Notes under the pieces: model-generated | The model's input: only the letters and a program-made list of their open reading frames with translations | The model's database searches: none | What the model was told of the DNA's origin: nothing | NCBI GenBank assembly: GCA_013054445.1 | Contig: JAAMPI010001517.1 | Span: 1-13,462, forward strand | Origin: Cudoniella acicularis | Taxonomy: Eukaryota; Ascomycota; Leotiomycetes; Helotiales; Helotiaceae | DNA: 13,462 nucleotides | Direction: 5' to 3' | Part shown: positions 1 through 9,115 of the stretch, piece by piece | How the letters are laid out: each line of letters opens with the position of its first letter | Position numbering within the stretch: position 1 is the first letter of the stretch | Made by a program: the position numbers and the translations under genes

Positions 1-823
1 ATTCTCGGGGGGCTTTTGGGGCATTACTTGAGCCTGCTTGGGTCTACTTCAGGCCTCACACACAAGCACACAGCCGGCGCGGGATTCTGGAAATATTCTA
101 TCTGTGACAGATGCTCTGCCCTGCCCGCTCCTCGTGCAGTACAAACATCTGCTGCTCGACAACCACTACGACATCATCTGGCACTCCGCGAACCCTCACA
201 TCTGAGCATCTCAGCGTATCTACAGATCACACTGAGAGTCCGTGGGCACCAGATAAGCTGATCAGCTGGCCTCCCAAACCCCCAACCCCTGGCTCTGCTG
301 GCACGCACTGGCTGAGACGGCTACATAGCAAAAGCGACAACAGCGCGACGACGCCCTCTACCCAGAACCGCCAGTCCAAGCGATCCTCTCCTGACTGGCC
401 GGGCTGAATTGTCCCCAAACTCCCAACTCACCCTCTCTGGCACCTCCTGGCTTCGACCTGCCCACCTCGACGATTGACCCCCTTGCTACGGAGGTATACG
501 CCTTGGTGCTATAGCAGCTTTACACGCCTCCAGAGTCAACATCACGTCTACGATAATACCCGCATGAACGCTTCGCCGACGTGTATTGCCCTCATCTCGC
601 GCGCTGTAATTGTCTCATGCGCCGTGGCTGTCTCTCTTCTGCGGCCATCTAGACTCTAGCATTCTGCCCATATCAACAATTTCCCCGTCAAGGCAAGGCA
701 TAGCATTATCAGCGCACAGTTGACCGCCCTTGCTGCACTCCTGCTTGGGCCACGAGACGCTATCCCCAGGCGGCCCGTCGAAACATTCTTTATCGATTTC
801 TTTGACACCCTGCACGTCACAAT
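1..823 (+). promoter_or_regulatory. Upstream region and presumed 5' leader of the BEM46-like gene
   Basis: This stretch holds no gene I can support. It is rich in C and T on the + strand, as is common in fungal promoters and long 5' leaders. Short open frames exist on both strands but show no recognisable protein pattern and no splice structure. The base just before the bem46 start is a reasonable start context (A at -3). Position of the transcription start is unknown. One short upstream ATG frame (564-659) is listed separately. Confidence 0.5.
564..659 (+). other. Possible upstream ORF, 31 codons
   Basis: An ATG at 564 opens a 31-codon frame ending at 659, about 165 nt before the bem46 start. 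The predicted peptide is hydrophobic in its middle. If the transcript begins upstream of 564, this frame could reduce initiation at the main ATG. There is no evidence for translation beyond the presence of the frame, and it may be chance. Confidence 0.2.
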
Positions 824-2126
824 ATGTCCTCCCAAGACAACACCAACAATTATCTCTCGCAGATGACCTCGATCTTCAGTTCCGTTGCCAGCTATATGCG
901 GCTCCCGGTTTTGATTTCTTCGGTACAACTTTCTTCTTCCTCCAATATATTGCAATCAATCGGCCGCGCATGTCATACTTACAATGGCGGCAGGGCATCG
1001 CTGCGATCTTGAGCTCCCTGCTATATTTCAAACAAAAGCAAGTTCTCTGCAAATTTCTCACGCCCAGCTGCTCGTAGTTAACATTCCTTCTCAGAGCTCT
1101 TATCTACCCCTCACACATTCCCAACCTTGCCCGCACTGAGGTTCCTCGCCCCTCTCAATTCGGCATCACAGATTTCGAGGAACTTATGATCCCTACCCCC
1201 GATGGCGAAAAATTATCCGCATTCTACATTCGAGGGCCAAAGACTCGGTCAAATAGGAATACAACCGTGTTAATGTTTCATGGAAATGCGGGGAACATCG
1301 GTCACCGAATACCCATTGCGCGTATGTTTGTACAGCGCATGGGATGCAGCGTGTTTATGCTAGAATATCGTGGTTATGGACTCTCGACGGGATCTCCCGA
1401 TGAGGTGGGCTTAATGATCGACGCACAGACAGCTTACGATTACCTTCGGCATCGAGCTGAGACGAGAGATAACGATATTGTAGTGTTTGGGCAAAGTCTT
1501 GGAGGGGCTGTGTCGGTCCAGCTTGCGGCCAAGAATCAAAATGATGAAAAGTTGATTGGGTTGGTTTTGGAGAACACTTTCTTGTCAATGAGGAAGTTGA
1601 TTCCCTCGTAAGTGATCCTTCTCCGTATATCTGACATGATGGCAAGGCTAACCCTGCTAGTATTATCCCACCAGCAAGATTCCTCACACTTCTGTGCCAC
1701 CAAGTATGGCCCTCCGATACGTTCCTCCCATCCATAACCGAAGTTCCAATTCTTTTCATATCTGGCCTCCAGGATGAAATTGTACCGTAGGTCTATATTT
1801 TACTTCGCCCTTCACCTCATACATGATGACCCAATTTCCATCCACAAAACCTGACTCCCTTCTGGGACCTGATTATACATTCATGAATATTATCTGACCT
1901 GCAAAAATACTTCATTGCAATTATTACATCTAGTCTTTATATATACTAACAAAGATCCCATAGACCATCACACATGCGCCGCCTCTACGAAATCTGCCAA
2001 TCCCCCACCAAAGTCTGGAAACCTCTTCCAGGAGGCGATCACAACTCCTCTGTCCTCGAAGAAGGCTACTTCGAATCAATAGAAGATTTCGTCGCGAATT
2101 TAGACACGGCCGCTAAAAAGGGTTAA
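824..2126 (+). CDS. bem46: BEM46-like membrane-anchored alpha/beta hydrolase (5 exons, 314 aa)
   Basis: Exons are 824-922, 994-1037, 1095-1607, 1661-1786 and 1964-2126, giving 314 residues. The product is an alpha/beta hydrolase of the BEM46/ABHD13 family, which in Neurospora is reported at the ER and eisosomes; its substrate is unknown. Visible features: a hydrophobic N-terminal anchor at about residues 27-45; the oxyanion-region HGNAGN at 110-115; the nucleophile elbow GQSLGG at 180-185 with Ser182; the acid Asp257 in SGLQDE; and the catalytic His287 in GGDHNS. The triad is complete and the length is normal for the family. The start at 824 is the first ATG of its frame and leaves a short polar tail before the anchor; Met14 (ATG at 863) is an alternative. 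The exon 3-5 joins restore the expected family sequence. The second intron (1038-1094) needs a GC donor. Branch-like sites GCTAAC (intron 3) and ACTAAC (intron 4) support those splices. Identification is firm; exons 1-2 are slightly less certain. Confidence 0.94.
1038..1094 (+). other. GC-AG intron 2 of the BEM46-like gene
   Basis: Exon 2 reads ...LLYFKQ and must continue into ALIYPSHIP. The only GT nearby (1042) would put the downstream exon out of frame with both nearby AG acceptors. Using GCAAGT at 1038 as donor and the AG at 1093-1094 as acceptor gives a 57-nt phase-2 intron and a continuous frame (K48 then A49). GCAAGT is the classic strong GC donor. A branch-like GTTAAC lies about 15 nt before the acceptor. 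RNA evidence would settle it. Confidence 0.75.
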
Positions 2127-2308
2127 CCAAAATAGTGAATCATCTTACCTAGTTTGGGATACGGAGTTTTACCTTGCTAAATAGAGGATGTCAAATGGAT
2201 GCATGCATAGCGATTAGCATGGCTGGCGTTTGGGCAAAACTTGAGGGGGGATGCTTCAAAATATAAATGCATATATTAAGCACTTGGGTTTTGGGTGGGT
2301 GGTTGATG

Positions 2309-2314
2309 AATAAA
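2309..2314 (+). terminator. Candidate poly(A) signal for the BEM46-like gene
   Basis: AATAAA occurs 183 nt past the stop codon on the coding strand, a plausible 3'-UTR length for a fungal gene. The cleavage site cannot be read from the sequence. Confidence 0.35.
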
Positions 2315-2642
2315 GATCGATCGACTGATTTGTGAATGGATATATAGACCGGCTTATATACGTTTAGGGTGTTGTAAGATGGAGGTCGTATTTGGCTCAA
2401 GCGCAGGCAGGTCACAAGCAGATGAAGAAGCTTGTTAGGCATAGTCACACGATACCAAAACCAAAGACATATTCTACGCTGTATCGTATGATCCCTAAAG
2501 CTTGTGCTTGGTTGACCTACGAACATATTTAAACCGGCAGTAGTACTTCTACTATTCCCCCCTGGTTTAGTTGTCGGTGGGGCTAGCAAAATCTAGTGAT
2601 AGAACTAACTGAACCGGGGAGGGGATAGTACTGTATGTCTCT

Positions 2643-2666
2643 TTTGTCTTAATCTTTGTCTTAATC
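2643..2666. repeat. Two tandem copies of a 12-nt unit
   Basis: TTTGTCTTAATC is repeated twice without mismatch and followed by the start of a third copy (TTTG). It lies between genes. It looks like a small slippage duplication with no evident function. Confidence 0.8.
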
Positions 2667-2999
2667 TTTGCTTTTGTGTTGCTTTCTTTCGATTTTAATT
2701 CTAATTTCAATTCCGGGTATTAAAGGGCGCTTAATACTTTCCCCCGTCTAAAAAAGGAGACATGTAGCTCTCCTGGCAGTACGATATTATCTCCACCTAG
2801 ATTCTCTAGGCGCAAAAATGCCAGCATCGCAGTCGGTGGGGAAGAGTTTTACTACATTTGTTGCGAATAGCCTCGAGTCTCATCACGTGACTAGTTAAGC
2901 TGGCCATTACTAGCGCCCACACATTTTACTTAGCCTAGTCTGTAGAACTTCTGCCCACCTTATTGCTGGGGGTCTTCTGTCACAACAACGATAAATATT

Positions 3000-3430
3000 T
3001 TAATTTCTGTACTTGAATACTCTCAAGTTTGCATGTATAATCAATCTTTCAATTCCCCCAGAAAGGATTGTCACGATGAATTTTGATCTCGAGTAAGGCG
3101 ATAGACCGGCAGTGCCAACGGTGCTCACCAGGCTCCTGTTACGAATCAAGAAGTTGACAATCTTCGCGAGGTAATTCAGAGTTGGATGAACATGGGCATC
3201 CGGATTCTCTGCACGGCGCGAGTTTGACTCTAGAAGAGCAAAACCGTATTCCGGTTCCATAGCAAGTACCGGAGCAATCCTCTGAAGCTCAGCGCCCACA
3301 ATCTGTTTACAATGAATACTTGCGACAGGTTGATCTCCTTCGCGCTTTCAACGGCGGCCCACCAGTCAATAACAAGATTGGCCAGTTTAACAAGATTGAT
3401 TCACTCAAGGAGATGATAGGCGCGATGCAT
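3000..3430 (-). pseudogene. Degraded relic of an unrecognised protein gene
   Basis: Reading the - strand from an ATG at 3430, the frame runs past a TGA at 3403-3401 into a protein-like segment containing LVKLANLVIDWWAAVE (to about 3347). The sense then continues in another - frame, from about 3346 to 3000, with REGDQPVASIHCKQIV and then PEYGFALLESN and NPDAHVHPTLNYLAKIVNFL. Both segments have the amino-acid balance of real protein, and the two frames meet at 3335-3347, so I infer one ancestral gene with a stop and a frameshift. A GTGAGC donor-like site follows NFLIRNRSL, so the 3' part of the last frame may be intronic or non-coding. I do not recognise the family and assign no function. It could instead be an exon fragment of a gene copied from elsewhere. 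Confidence 0.45.
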
Positions 3431-4118
3431 CTTCGAAATGTACAATATTTAGGATGAAGGGTCTTAAATCATCGTATCATCCTACGTGCAGGGACTGCTA
3501 TTGATAAGCCACTTTCTGCACAATATTCACCACGTGAGTATGATTTGTCTTGTCCATAAATTGGGAGATAAAAGCTGAGCACAAGGCAGAGTCAGCCGGA
3601 GCATGTATCGAGAGGCTATTTTAGCATCTAAAGGGGCTCGTTTTGGCTCCCTTAAAGGCCGGTTACACTTCTCTTGTCTTGTCCTACTGCATAGAAGCGC
3701 GCGCTTTAGAAGCACCAAGGTCGTTTTTGGTCGTGCACTGGGATTTCACTAGCTTGATACAAATAAAGACTTTGCAATATAGTACCCTTCTCAGATTGCA
3801 TGAATTTGAGGATCGTGGCGCCGATATTTGCACTCAAACCAAACCTGAGACGCCAGGCATCAACTCTTTTCCTACCCAACCAACACGTCGCTCCGATAAA
3901 GCAGTATCGTACTACCCATACTGCGCAAGAGATCCCTTCCCAGTAAGTTGTTTGAAGCATCATCTGTTTAGTGGAGTTCTATATTGATTATTGTCGCAGC
4001 ATATAAGTCTAAGATCCTTCGACATCTGACACTGAAAGCATTAATTATACATCAGCTCTCCTACTTTTCCCACTCGGTACTGCCTGCTTCAACCTCGCAG
4101 GCGAGCTCATCTGTTGGA
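3431..4118. other. Region upstream of the kinase-like gene
   Basis: No convincing gene is visible. A 114-codon frame on the + strand (3643-3987) lacks a family pattern and does not join in frame to the kinase-like CDS. GTAAGT at 3943 and a CAG at 3997-3999 could delimit a 57-nt leader intron of the downstream gene. An E-box CACGTG lies at about 3532-3537. Confidence 0.4.
3943..3999 (+). other. Possible 5'-leader intron of the kinase-like gene
   Basis: CCA/GTAAGT is a consensus fungal donor, and TTGTCGCAG 57 nt later is a good acceptor; a weak branch-like TTGAT precedes it. The upstream frame does not continue in frame after splicing, so the intron would be in untranslated RNA. This is a pattern match only. 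Confidence 0.3.
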
Positions 4119-5135
4119 ATGGACTCATTCCAAAATATGAGTCATACAGTCATTGACAGTCACATCGAGCTCGACAGCTCATGGGTCACCGTCATGTGTC
4201 GAGCCACGCGATTTCACATTACTATTTCACACGAAGACATCCGAAGAAGCGGCTTTGTAACAGAATACTCCGAGATGGTGGCCAAAGCCATGGATGACGA
4301 CGATGAGGAAGACCATGATGTATTGTGTGAATGGATTGTGGACCCATGCCTTCCTTACTTCCGAGAGAGTACATTGAACGTCCCCAAAGAAATCACCTTT
4401 GAAGACTTCTACTACCCACCGACGCATCATTTGAAGCTCTTGGTTTCGGGATCCTCACTCTGTCCCAAGGCCACTCGAAATCGTGGGACTATGAACGCTT
4501 TCCGTCTGATGATACCGTCCGGAGACCTTCCACCTTTCTCTGAAGTCCCTCGTTCGAAAGCATCGGATCTTCGAATCATTTCAGATACAAAATGGGACGA
4601 TTATATGTCCGAGATACCTCAGAAAGCCATTATTAGTGACGGTACTTCTAGGTTCTTCAAACCTGCGGATGATAAGAAGCAACTCCTCAGAGAAGTTGAT
4701 ATGCATTTGCGTATTCGCCATGCCGGATTGCAGGACAAAATCAAAATAGCCAATCTACACAGTATTGTGGTATCTGACGACGCTAAGATGACGATCGGTC
4801 TTCTATTAGACCTCATACCCTCAACCGGCGACTCCTTATATAGTCACAAAAACAGCGCGTTAGCTTCCGAATATCATGCAAGATGGAAGCAGCAAGTTAC
4901 AGCTACCGTTAAGCAGTTACATTCTCATGATCTTGTGTGGGGTGACGTTCATCCGGGGAACATTGTCATCGATACTAGCTTCAACGCCTGGGTTGTAGAC
5001 TTCGGCGGTGGGTCTATTGTGGAGTTCGTTCCACGCAAGAAAGCAGGAACGAAGGATGGGGACTGGCAAGGAGTTGGAAAAATCTTCGATGAATGGATAT
5101 TCGAAAATAATGACTTAGATCGCCGTGCAGAATAG
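4119..5135 (+). CDS. Divergent protein-kinase-like protein (338 aa, single exon)
   Basis: The first ATG of the open frame is at 4119 and gives 338 residues; a second ATG at 4137 (Met7) is also possible. Residues 1-150 have no domain I recognise; they include an acidic run (about 59-66) and hydrophobic patches. Residues about 160-338 resemble a reduced protein-kinase fold: candidate ATP-contact Lys181 in RFFKPAD, candidate paired Glu192 in LLREVDMH, catalytic-loop WGDVHPGN (Asp276, Asn281), and metal-binding VDFGGG (Asp294). There is no glycine-rich loop and the usual HRD is replaced by WGD, a pattern seen in fungal kinase-like proteins related to aminoglycoside phosphotransferases and RIO/APH-type kinases. 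The C-lobe is short and ends soon after the DFG motif with a GDWQGVGKI segment, as is usual for these fungal proteins. The key catalytic residues are present, so activity is possible; the substrate is unknown. It sits alone in a gene-poor stretch. Confidence 0.78.
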   Translation: MDSFQNMSHTVIDSHIELDSSWVTVMCRATRFHITISHEDIRRSGFVTEYSEMVAKAMDDDDEEDHDVLCEWIVDPCLPYFRESTLNVPKEITFEDFYYPPTHHLKLLVSGSSLCPKATRNRGTMNAFRLMIPSGDLPPFSEVPRSKASDLRIISDTKWDDYMSEIPQKAIISDGTSRFFKPADDKKQLLREVDMHLRIRHAGLQDKIKIANLHSIVVSDDAKMTIGLLLDLIPSTGDSLYSHKNSALASEYHARWKQQVTATVKQLHSHDLVWGDVHPGNIVIDTSFNAWVVDFGGGSIVEFVPRKKAGTKDGDWQGVGKIFDEWIFENNDLDRRAE

Positions 5136-6177
5136 ACAAGCTAGCAGAAGCATCGCTCTCTCGCGCAAGACTTCTAACAGCCCGGATCCCTTTTTAACGG
5201 TTCAAATATGCCCATGAGCTCTTTATGAGTAAGCTGTTCTTGGCGGCCCCTACTTCTCCATTATTCTTGGCCGGCGTTTATTGTCGCACCTCTGACTTCC
5301 TTGTTTCTTTTTAATTGCCTCTCTTCCTGTCAAGGTTCTAGGTGTCTCGATGTATCCAAGCCTTTGTAGACTCTGCCTTGATGACTAAAATACAAAATAT
5401 TTGAATGCACTGTAAGTTTTGTATTATGTAATATATCGAGATATGTGATATATAGAATAGAACTGGAATTCGAAAGCGTATATTTTTTATCAGTAAAATA
5501 GCTTCTTCGTACACCCCTGAATGTTTGATAATTGCATTGCCAAAATCAAATGTTAACAATCGAATAAAAACCAGAATTTGACGACCGAAGTAAAACCATT
5601 GTGAGCAAAGAGTACAGAGATAGCCCAGCTCTCCTCAATCTATGGTCGTATGCGACAGCTGTTTTGCTTATCTCAATATATGCAGATTATCTTTAATGGA
5701 CCGTACCGGACTCCTGCCACCCCCCACTAACCAGCTGACTCATAATATCGTGTTAGCTGACAATTAAATAAGCCGTTTAGCTTCGGAAGATGTTATCTCA
5801 CAAGATCTAAGGCGAAGGCTGCATTCTGCCCAGCTGGGAGCACACAGAAGGCGAACAACAGTAACAGAGCGGGGCTTGAACTGTAGGTCGTAACGGTAGA
5901 TGAGATCAATATTGGTTGGAAAAGAAATAAAATAATCTATATCTCTAACTACTAACGGGGTACCTATATCTAGCGTCTACGCCGGTGGCCCTTTCCTACA
6001 ACATGAACTAGGTCGCCCATGCATGTGCTCTCGATTAGCCTGCATTCCGTTGAGTTTGCTGAGGTGGTTCAGGATATTAACTACGAGTTGGACATATTTG
6101 CATACGAAGGTTTGGGGATCCCTTCATACACCTCGACTTCTTCTTAATTTTTCTTCCTTTCAACGTTCGAATCGGTG
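5136..6177. other. AT-rich intergenic region
   Basis: About 1 kb with no supported gene. It is moderately AT-rich with many stops in all frames. An AATAAA at 5563-5568 is a weak poly(A) candidate for the kinase-like gene, 428 nt past its stop. No tRNA, tandem array or inverted repeat was noticed. Confidence 0.4.
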
Positions 6178-7677
6178 ATGGATGCCCAAGGCTAATTGAG
6201 CGCAGACAATCCAGCGGCGTCGTGGATTTGGAGTCGACCGCCGGAACTTGATGTCAGGTTGCCAAAGACAATTTCAAAAGCGAAGGCCATAATCTCGGAA
6301 TGCCACGCGCATCATAGTGATTGCGAGGCAGCTAGCCCTCCTAGGCTCCCAACCAGAGTCATCAATGTACAGGAATCGACATCGCTGACGGTCTACCTCC
6401 ACACCTCAGAGGGGACTGGTGAATTTCATCAATACATTGCTTTGGGTTATTGTTGGGGAGGCGATCAACCAGTTGTGGCACTAAAGCACAATCTCGACGA
6501 CCTGAGGAGTGGCATTACAGTAGCCACCTTACCGCAAACTCTTCAAGATGCTGTACAAACCACTCGAGACCTGGGATATCGGTACTTGTGGGTCGATGCC
6601 CTCTGTATCATTTAAGACGACAAAGAGGATATAGCGAAAGAAATAGTGGCTATGGCAGATACATATAGCAACTCGATAGTGACTATTCTAGCAGCAACGT
6701 CTAGCCCCGTAGGTGAAGGATATTTGGATCACCCTCGTGAACAACCTTCTTTTATTACGTTGCTCGTGAAGTTGCCGAACGGCGAAACCGGTCAGATTGG
6801 GATCAGCCACCCATGCCAATAGGGCCGCTTTGGCTGAGATCTTAGCCCCCTGAGCAAGAGGGGATGGACTTTCCAAGAGTTCCTCTTAGCCAGGCGAATA
6901 CTTTTCTACGACCCGTATGAAGTTCTTTTCCGCTGTCATAGCCTCGGATTTACACGCCTCTTTCCAAGCTACATAAAATATCCTGACGACCAATAGCCTT
7001 CATCACGAGCACTCTTCTACTCACAAGACAGAGCTGCATCCTGGTCAGAGATTATCCGTCAGTATACGTACCGTAATCTCACATTCCCTGGGGACCGATC
7101 TCGAGCGATAACTGGGATTATCGCAGCTCTTGAAGAAGCCTGGGACGATAAGTGCGTCTTCGGTGCGTGGGCCAGCCGGTTTCTGGAACAGATGACATGG
7201 TTCAATGTTACCGGGTTTCGATTTCATCCATCTTTGCGGAGGTCAAATCGCGCGCCGTCCTAGTCTTGGCTGTCAATAGATGGGCACGTCGCTATGGGCT
7301 GCAGGTCGAAGCTGCAGCGTGATTGCGTCATTACCGCCGATCTCTTTGAGTTAACCAAAGGTACAAGACTAACTCTAAGCTGTCGAGTGATTCCGGAGCA
7401 TGAATGGCCAACCCTGGAGTCGAATCTCTTCAACATTTACAAGGATATCGAAGAGGCAGACGAATTTGGAGGAATACCCCAATTCTACCTATATCTTAGG
7501 AGTGAATCGCACCTATCGTCTAAGCAATGGCATCACGCCTTCGCGCTGATCGTCATCGAGGAGGAGATCGACATATTTCGGAGAATTGGGTTGATTGAGG
7601 TGCACTCGCGCAATATCGAAGTGGTGCGAGACCTCGAGCAAAGATTGCAGGCCACACGGCATGTCACTCTCATATGA
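6178..7677 (+). pseudogene. HET-domain (heterokaryon incompatibility) protein gene with six internal stops
   Basis: A single frame from ATG 6178 to TGA 7675-7677 (499 codons) reads as a complete HET-domain protein. Family landmarks appear in order: YIALGYCWGG (codons 86-95), GYRYLWVDALCII (133-145), ADTYSNSIVTILAAT, PLSKRGWTFQEFLLARR, SWLSIDGH, and a C-terminal FRRIGLIEV. In-frame stops lie at 6193 (TAA), 6613 (TAA), 6820 (TAG), 6835 (TGA), 6994 (TAG) and 7261 (TAG); no frameshift is needed anywhere. HET domains act in non-self recognition and trigger cell death when hyphae of unlike genotype fuse. At 6613 the family normally has Gln (LCIIQDD) and at 7261 normally Trp (APSWSW). Those changes are CAA to TAA and TGG to TAG, both of the CpA-to-TpA type made by repeat-induced point mutation. 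The first stop is at codon 6, so no full protein can be made. No introns are evident. Readthrough of six stops is not plausible. Confidence 0.9.
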
Positions 7678-8924
7678 AGAAGAGATATGGAAGACTTCTA
7701 GAACTACAAGGGACGCTAATTATAAGATGAATATAGACCTTGGTTTCTCTTCCTTATCCCGAAGGAAAGAAGCTCAAGTAGTTCTAATGTTAGGATGTAT
7801 GAGTCTCAAATTAGAGCCTAGGAAAGGTCGCTAGGAAATCCTAGAGAAGATTCAGCCTTATCATCGAAAAATATGCTTAAGGGCAGGCTTCTTTTGGGGG
7901 TTAGTATTACGACCGTAGTCCGAAGACCCTTTAGCAATTCGTCGGCTAAGTCAAGTAACGGGATCCTGCTATATATAAACGCTTCGTGTGAACTAAACTC
8001 TCTTTCCCCCTCTTCCCTCCTTAGCTTTAGATTCTTATATCTTAGACAATCCTGTCAAACGAGTCTAGCACTTTATTATTGCTCCCCCGCGCTTTCATTG
8101 ATTGAGCCGCCATATAAGGTATCCACCTTAGAAGATTCGGCAGCTAGGCTTACTAACCGACCTTGGAACGAAGAGGGAAAAATTAGAGTTTAACTACCAA
8201 GGCCGTTTAACAGTTCTAAAAAAAAAGAACTCAGCAACGAGATTAACAACCCATAACCTATCCAAAAGATAGGACAGACCCGTCCATTTTTTTCTTTTTT
8301 ACTTAACCAAACCTCACCAGATACGCCATAATACTTACTCTCTTCTACGCATCCAAAATCTCTCTCTCCCACTCCCTCCCCCTCGCAAAAACATCAAACG
8401 ATTTAAACCCCAACAAAAAAAAATAATACTTCTAATCAAGTCTAATTTCAAGAACCAGCGCTCCCTAGCAATCCCTAACCATCACCAAGCAAAATAAAAT
8501 AAAAATCTGTATAAATTTTAAAAAGAGAGTATAGAGCATATTATATGGTATTAATCAGAGCATATCAATCAGGGCAAGGAAGGATAGGTTGACGATGAGG
8601 GTTCGGGAATTAGATACTTAGGAGGAAGAGAAGAATAAGAGAGTCCTCTTTTCGTGATCGCTACTGGATTTTGAGATTGTAAGATTTTAAAGAGGCGTTA
8701 GAAGCTGGAAACTTGGAATTTAAAGAGATATAACTTAATAATAGATATATACTATAATTGTATTATACTATATATATAGTGATCAGAAATATTAAATATT
8801 ATATAAATCTCATTCTCATACACTAACAAGAAAACTAGGAAATTTAAAAAGTAGTGTAAGAAATGACTTGAAAATAACGCTATCAGGTTACTCTACCTCG
8901 GGTTAAGGAGGATCAAAAATAGGA
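7678..8924. repeat. TA-rich degraded tract, probably decayed repeat DNA
   Basis: No gene is supported. The first 200 nt (7678-7873) contain many TAG/CTA triplets: by hand I count roughly 19 TpA against about 5 CpA, the direction expected from repeat-induced point mutation. From about 8500 to 8860 the sequence becomes very AT-rich with runs such as ATATATATAG. The open frames at 7873-8193 (+) and 8190-8372 (-) are compositionally biased and match nothing I know. The tract lies directly after the stop-riddled HET gene, so both may have been hit by the same process. Confidence 0.45.
7900..8180 (+). mobile_element. Possible degraded solo LTR of a retrotransposon
   Basis: The segment has the layout of a fungal Ty3-type LTR: a short GC-rich block (ACGACCGTAGTCCGAAGACC at 7909-7928), a strong TATA box (TATATATAA at 7970-7978), then a C/T-rich presumed transcript start region. 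TTGGAACGAAGAGGG at 8163-8177 begins with TTGG like a tRNA primer-binding site. No TG...CA ends, no second LTR, no target-site duplication and no gag/pol could be found, so the ends given are approximate. It could simply be a dead promoter. Confidence 0.22.
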
Positions 8925-8930
8925 TTTATT
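8925..8930 (-). terminator. Candidate poly(A) signal for sdhB
   Basis: On the - strand AATAAA occurs about 186 nt after the sdhB stop codon, a plausible 3'-UTR length. The cleavage site itself cannot be read. Confidence 0.4.
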
Positions 8931-9115
8931 TCAGAGTGCGAACAACGATATCTACACGGCTGAAAATATTCAGCCCACAGGCGAGACGATGCCAAACACC
9001 TACCCGCCACCATCAATCATGCTACGCAACTAATTTCAGTCTACCACACCATCCAATCCGTTCATCATTCCTCATACCGCGTTTCCCTTTTGCAATCCCC
9101 ATTATGAGTGAGTTC

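Larger units (their letters stand above)
2127..2999. other. Intergenic region downstream of the BEM46-like gene
   Basis: No gene is supported here. An AATAAA at 2309-2314, 183 nt after the bem46 stop, is a candidate poly(A) signal. A perfect 12-nt tandem duplication (unit TTTGTCTTAATC) lies at 2643-2666 in a T-rich tract. An E-box CACGTG occurs at 2884-2889. The open frame on the - strand at 2191-2589 has low-complexity composition and no family pattern, so I do not call it. Confidence 0.5.

Noticed and set aside
1355..1759. 134-codon open frame antisense to bem46
   Set aside because: It overlaps well-supported bem46 exons and has no protein-family character; a shadow frame.
2191..2589. 132-codon open frame on the - strand after bem46
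   Set aside because: Low-complexity composition, no motif and no splice or start support; it also overlaps the probable bem46 3' UTR.
3643..3987. 114-codon open frame upstream of the kinase-like gene
   Set aside because: No family pattern, and splicing at 3943/3999 does not bring it in frame with the kinase CDS.
6178..7677. HET protein expressed through stop-codon readthrough
   Set aside because: Six stops, the first at codon 6, with no known readthrough context; loss of function is the simpler reading.
7873..8193. 106-codon open frame in the tract after the HET pseudogene
   Set aside because: Ser/Leu-rich translation of C/T-rich, LTR-like DNA without any recognised domain.
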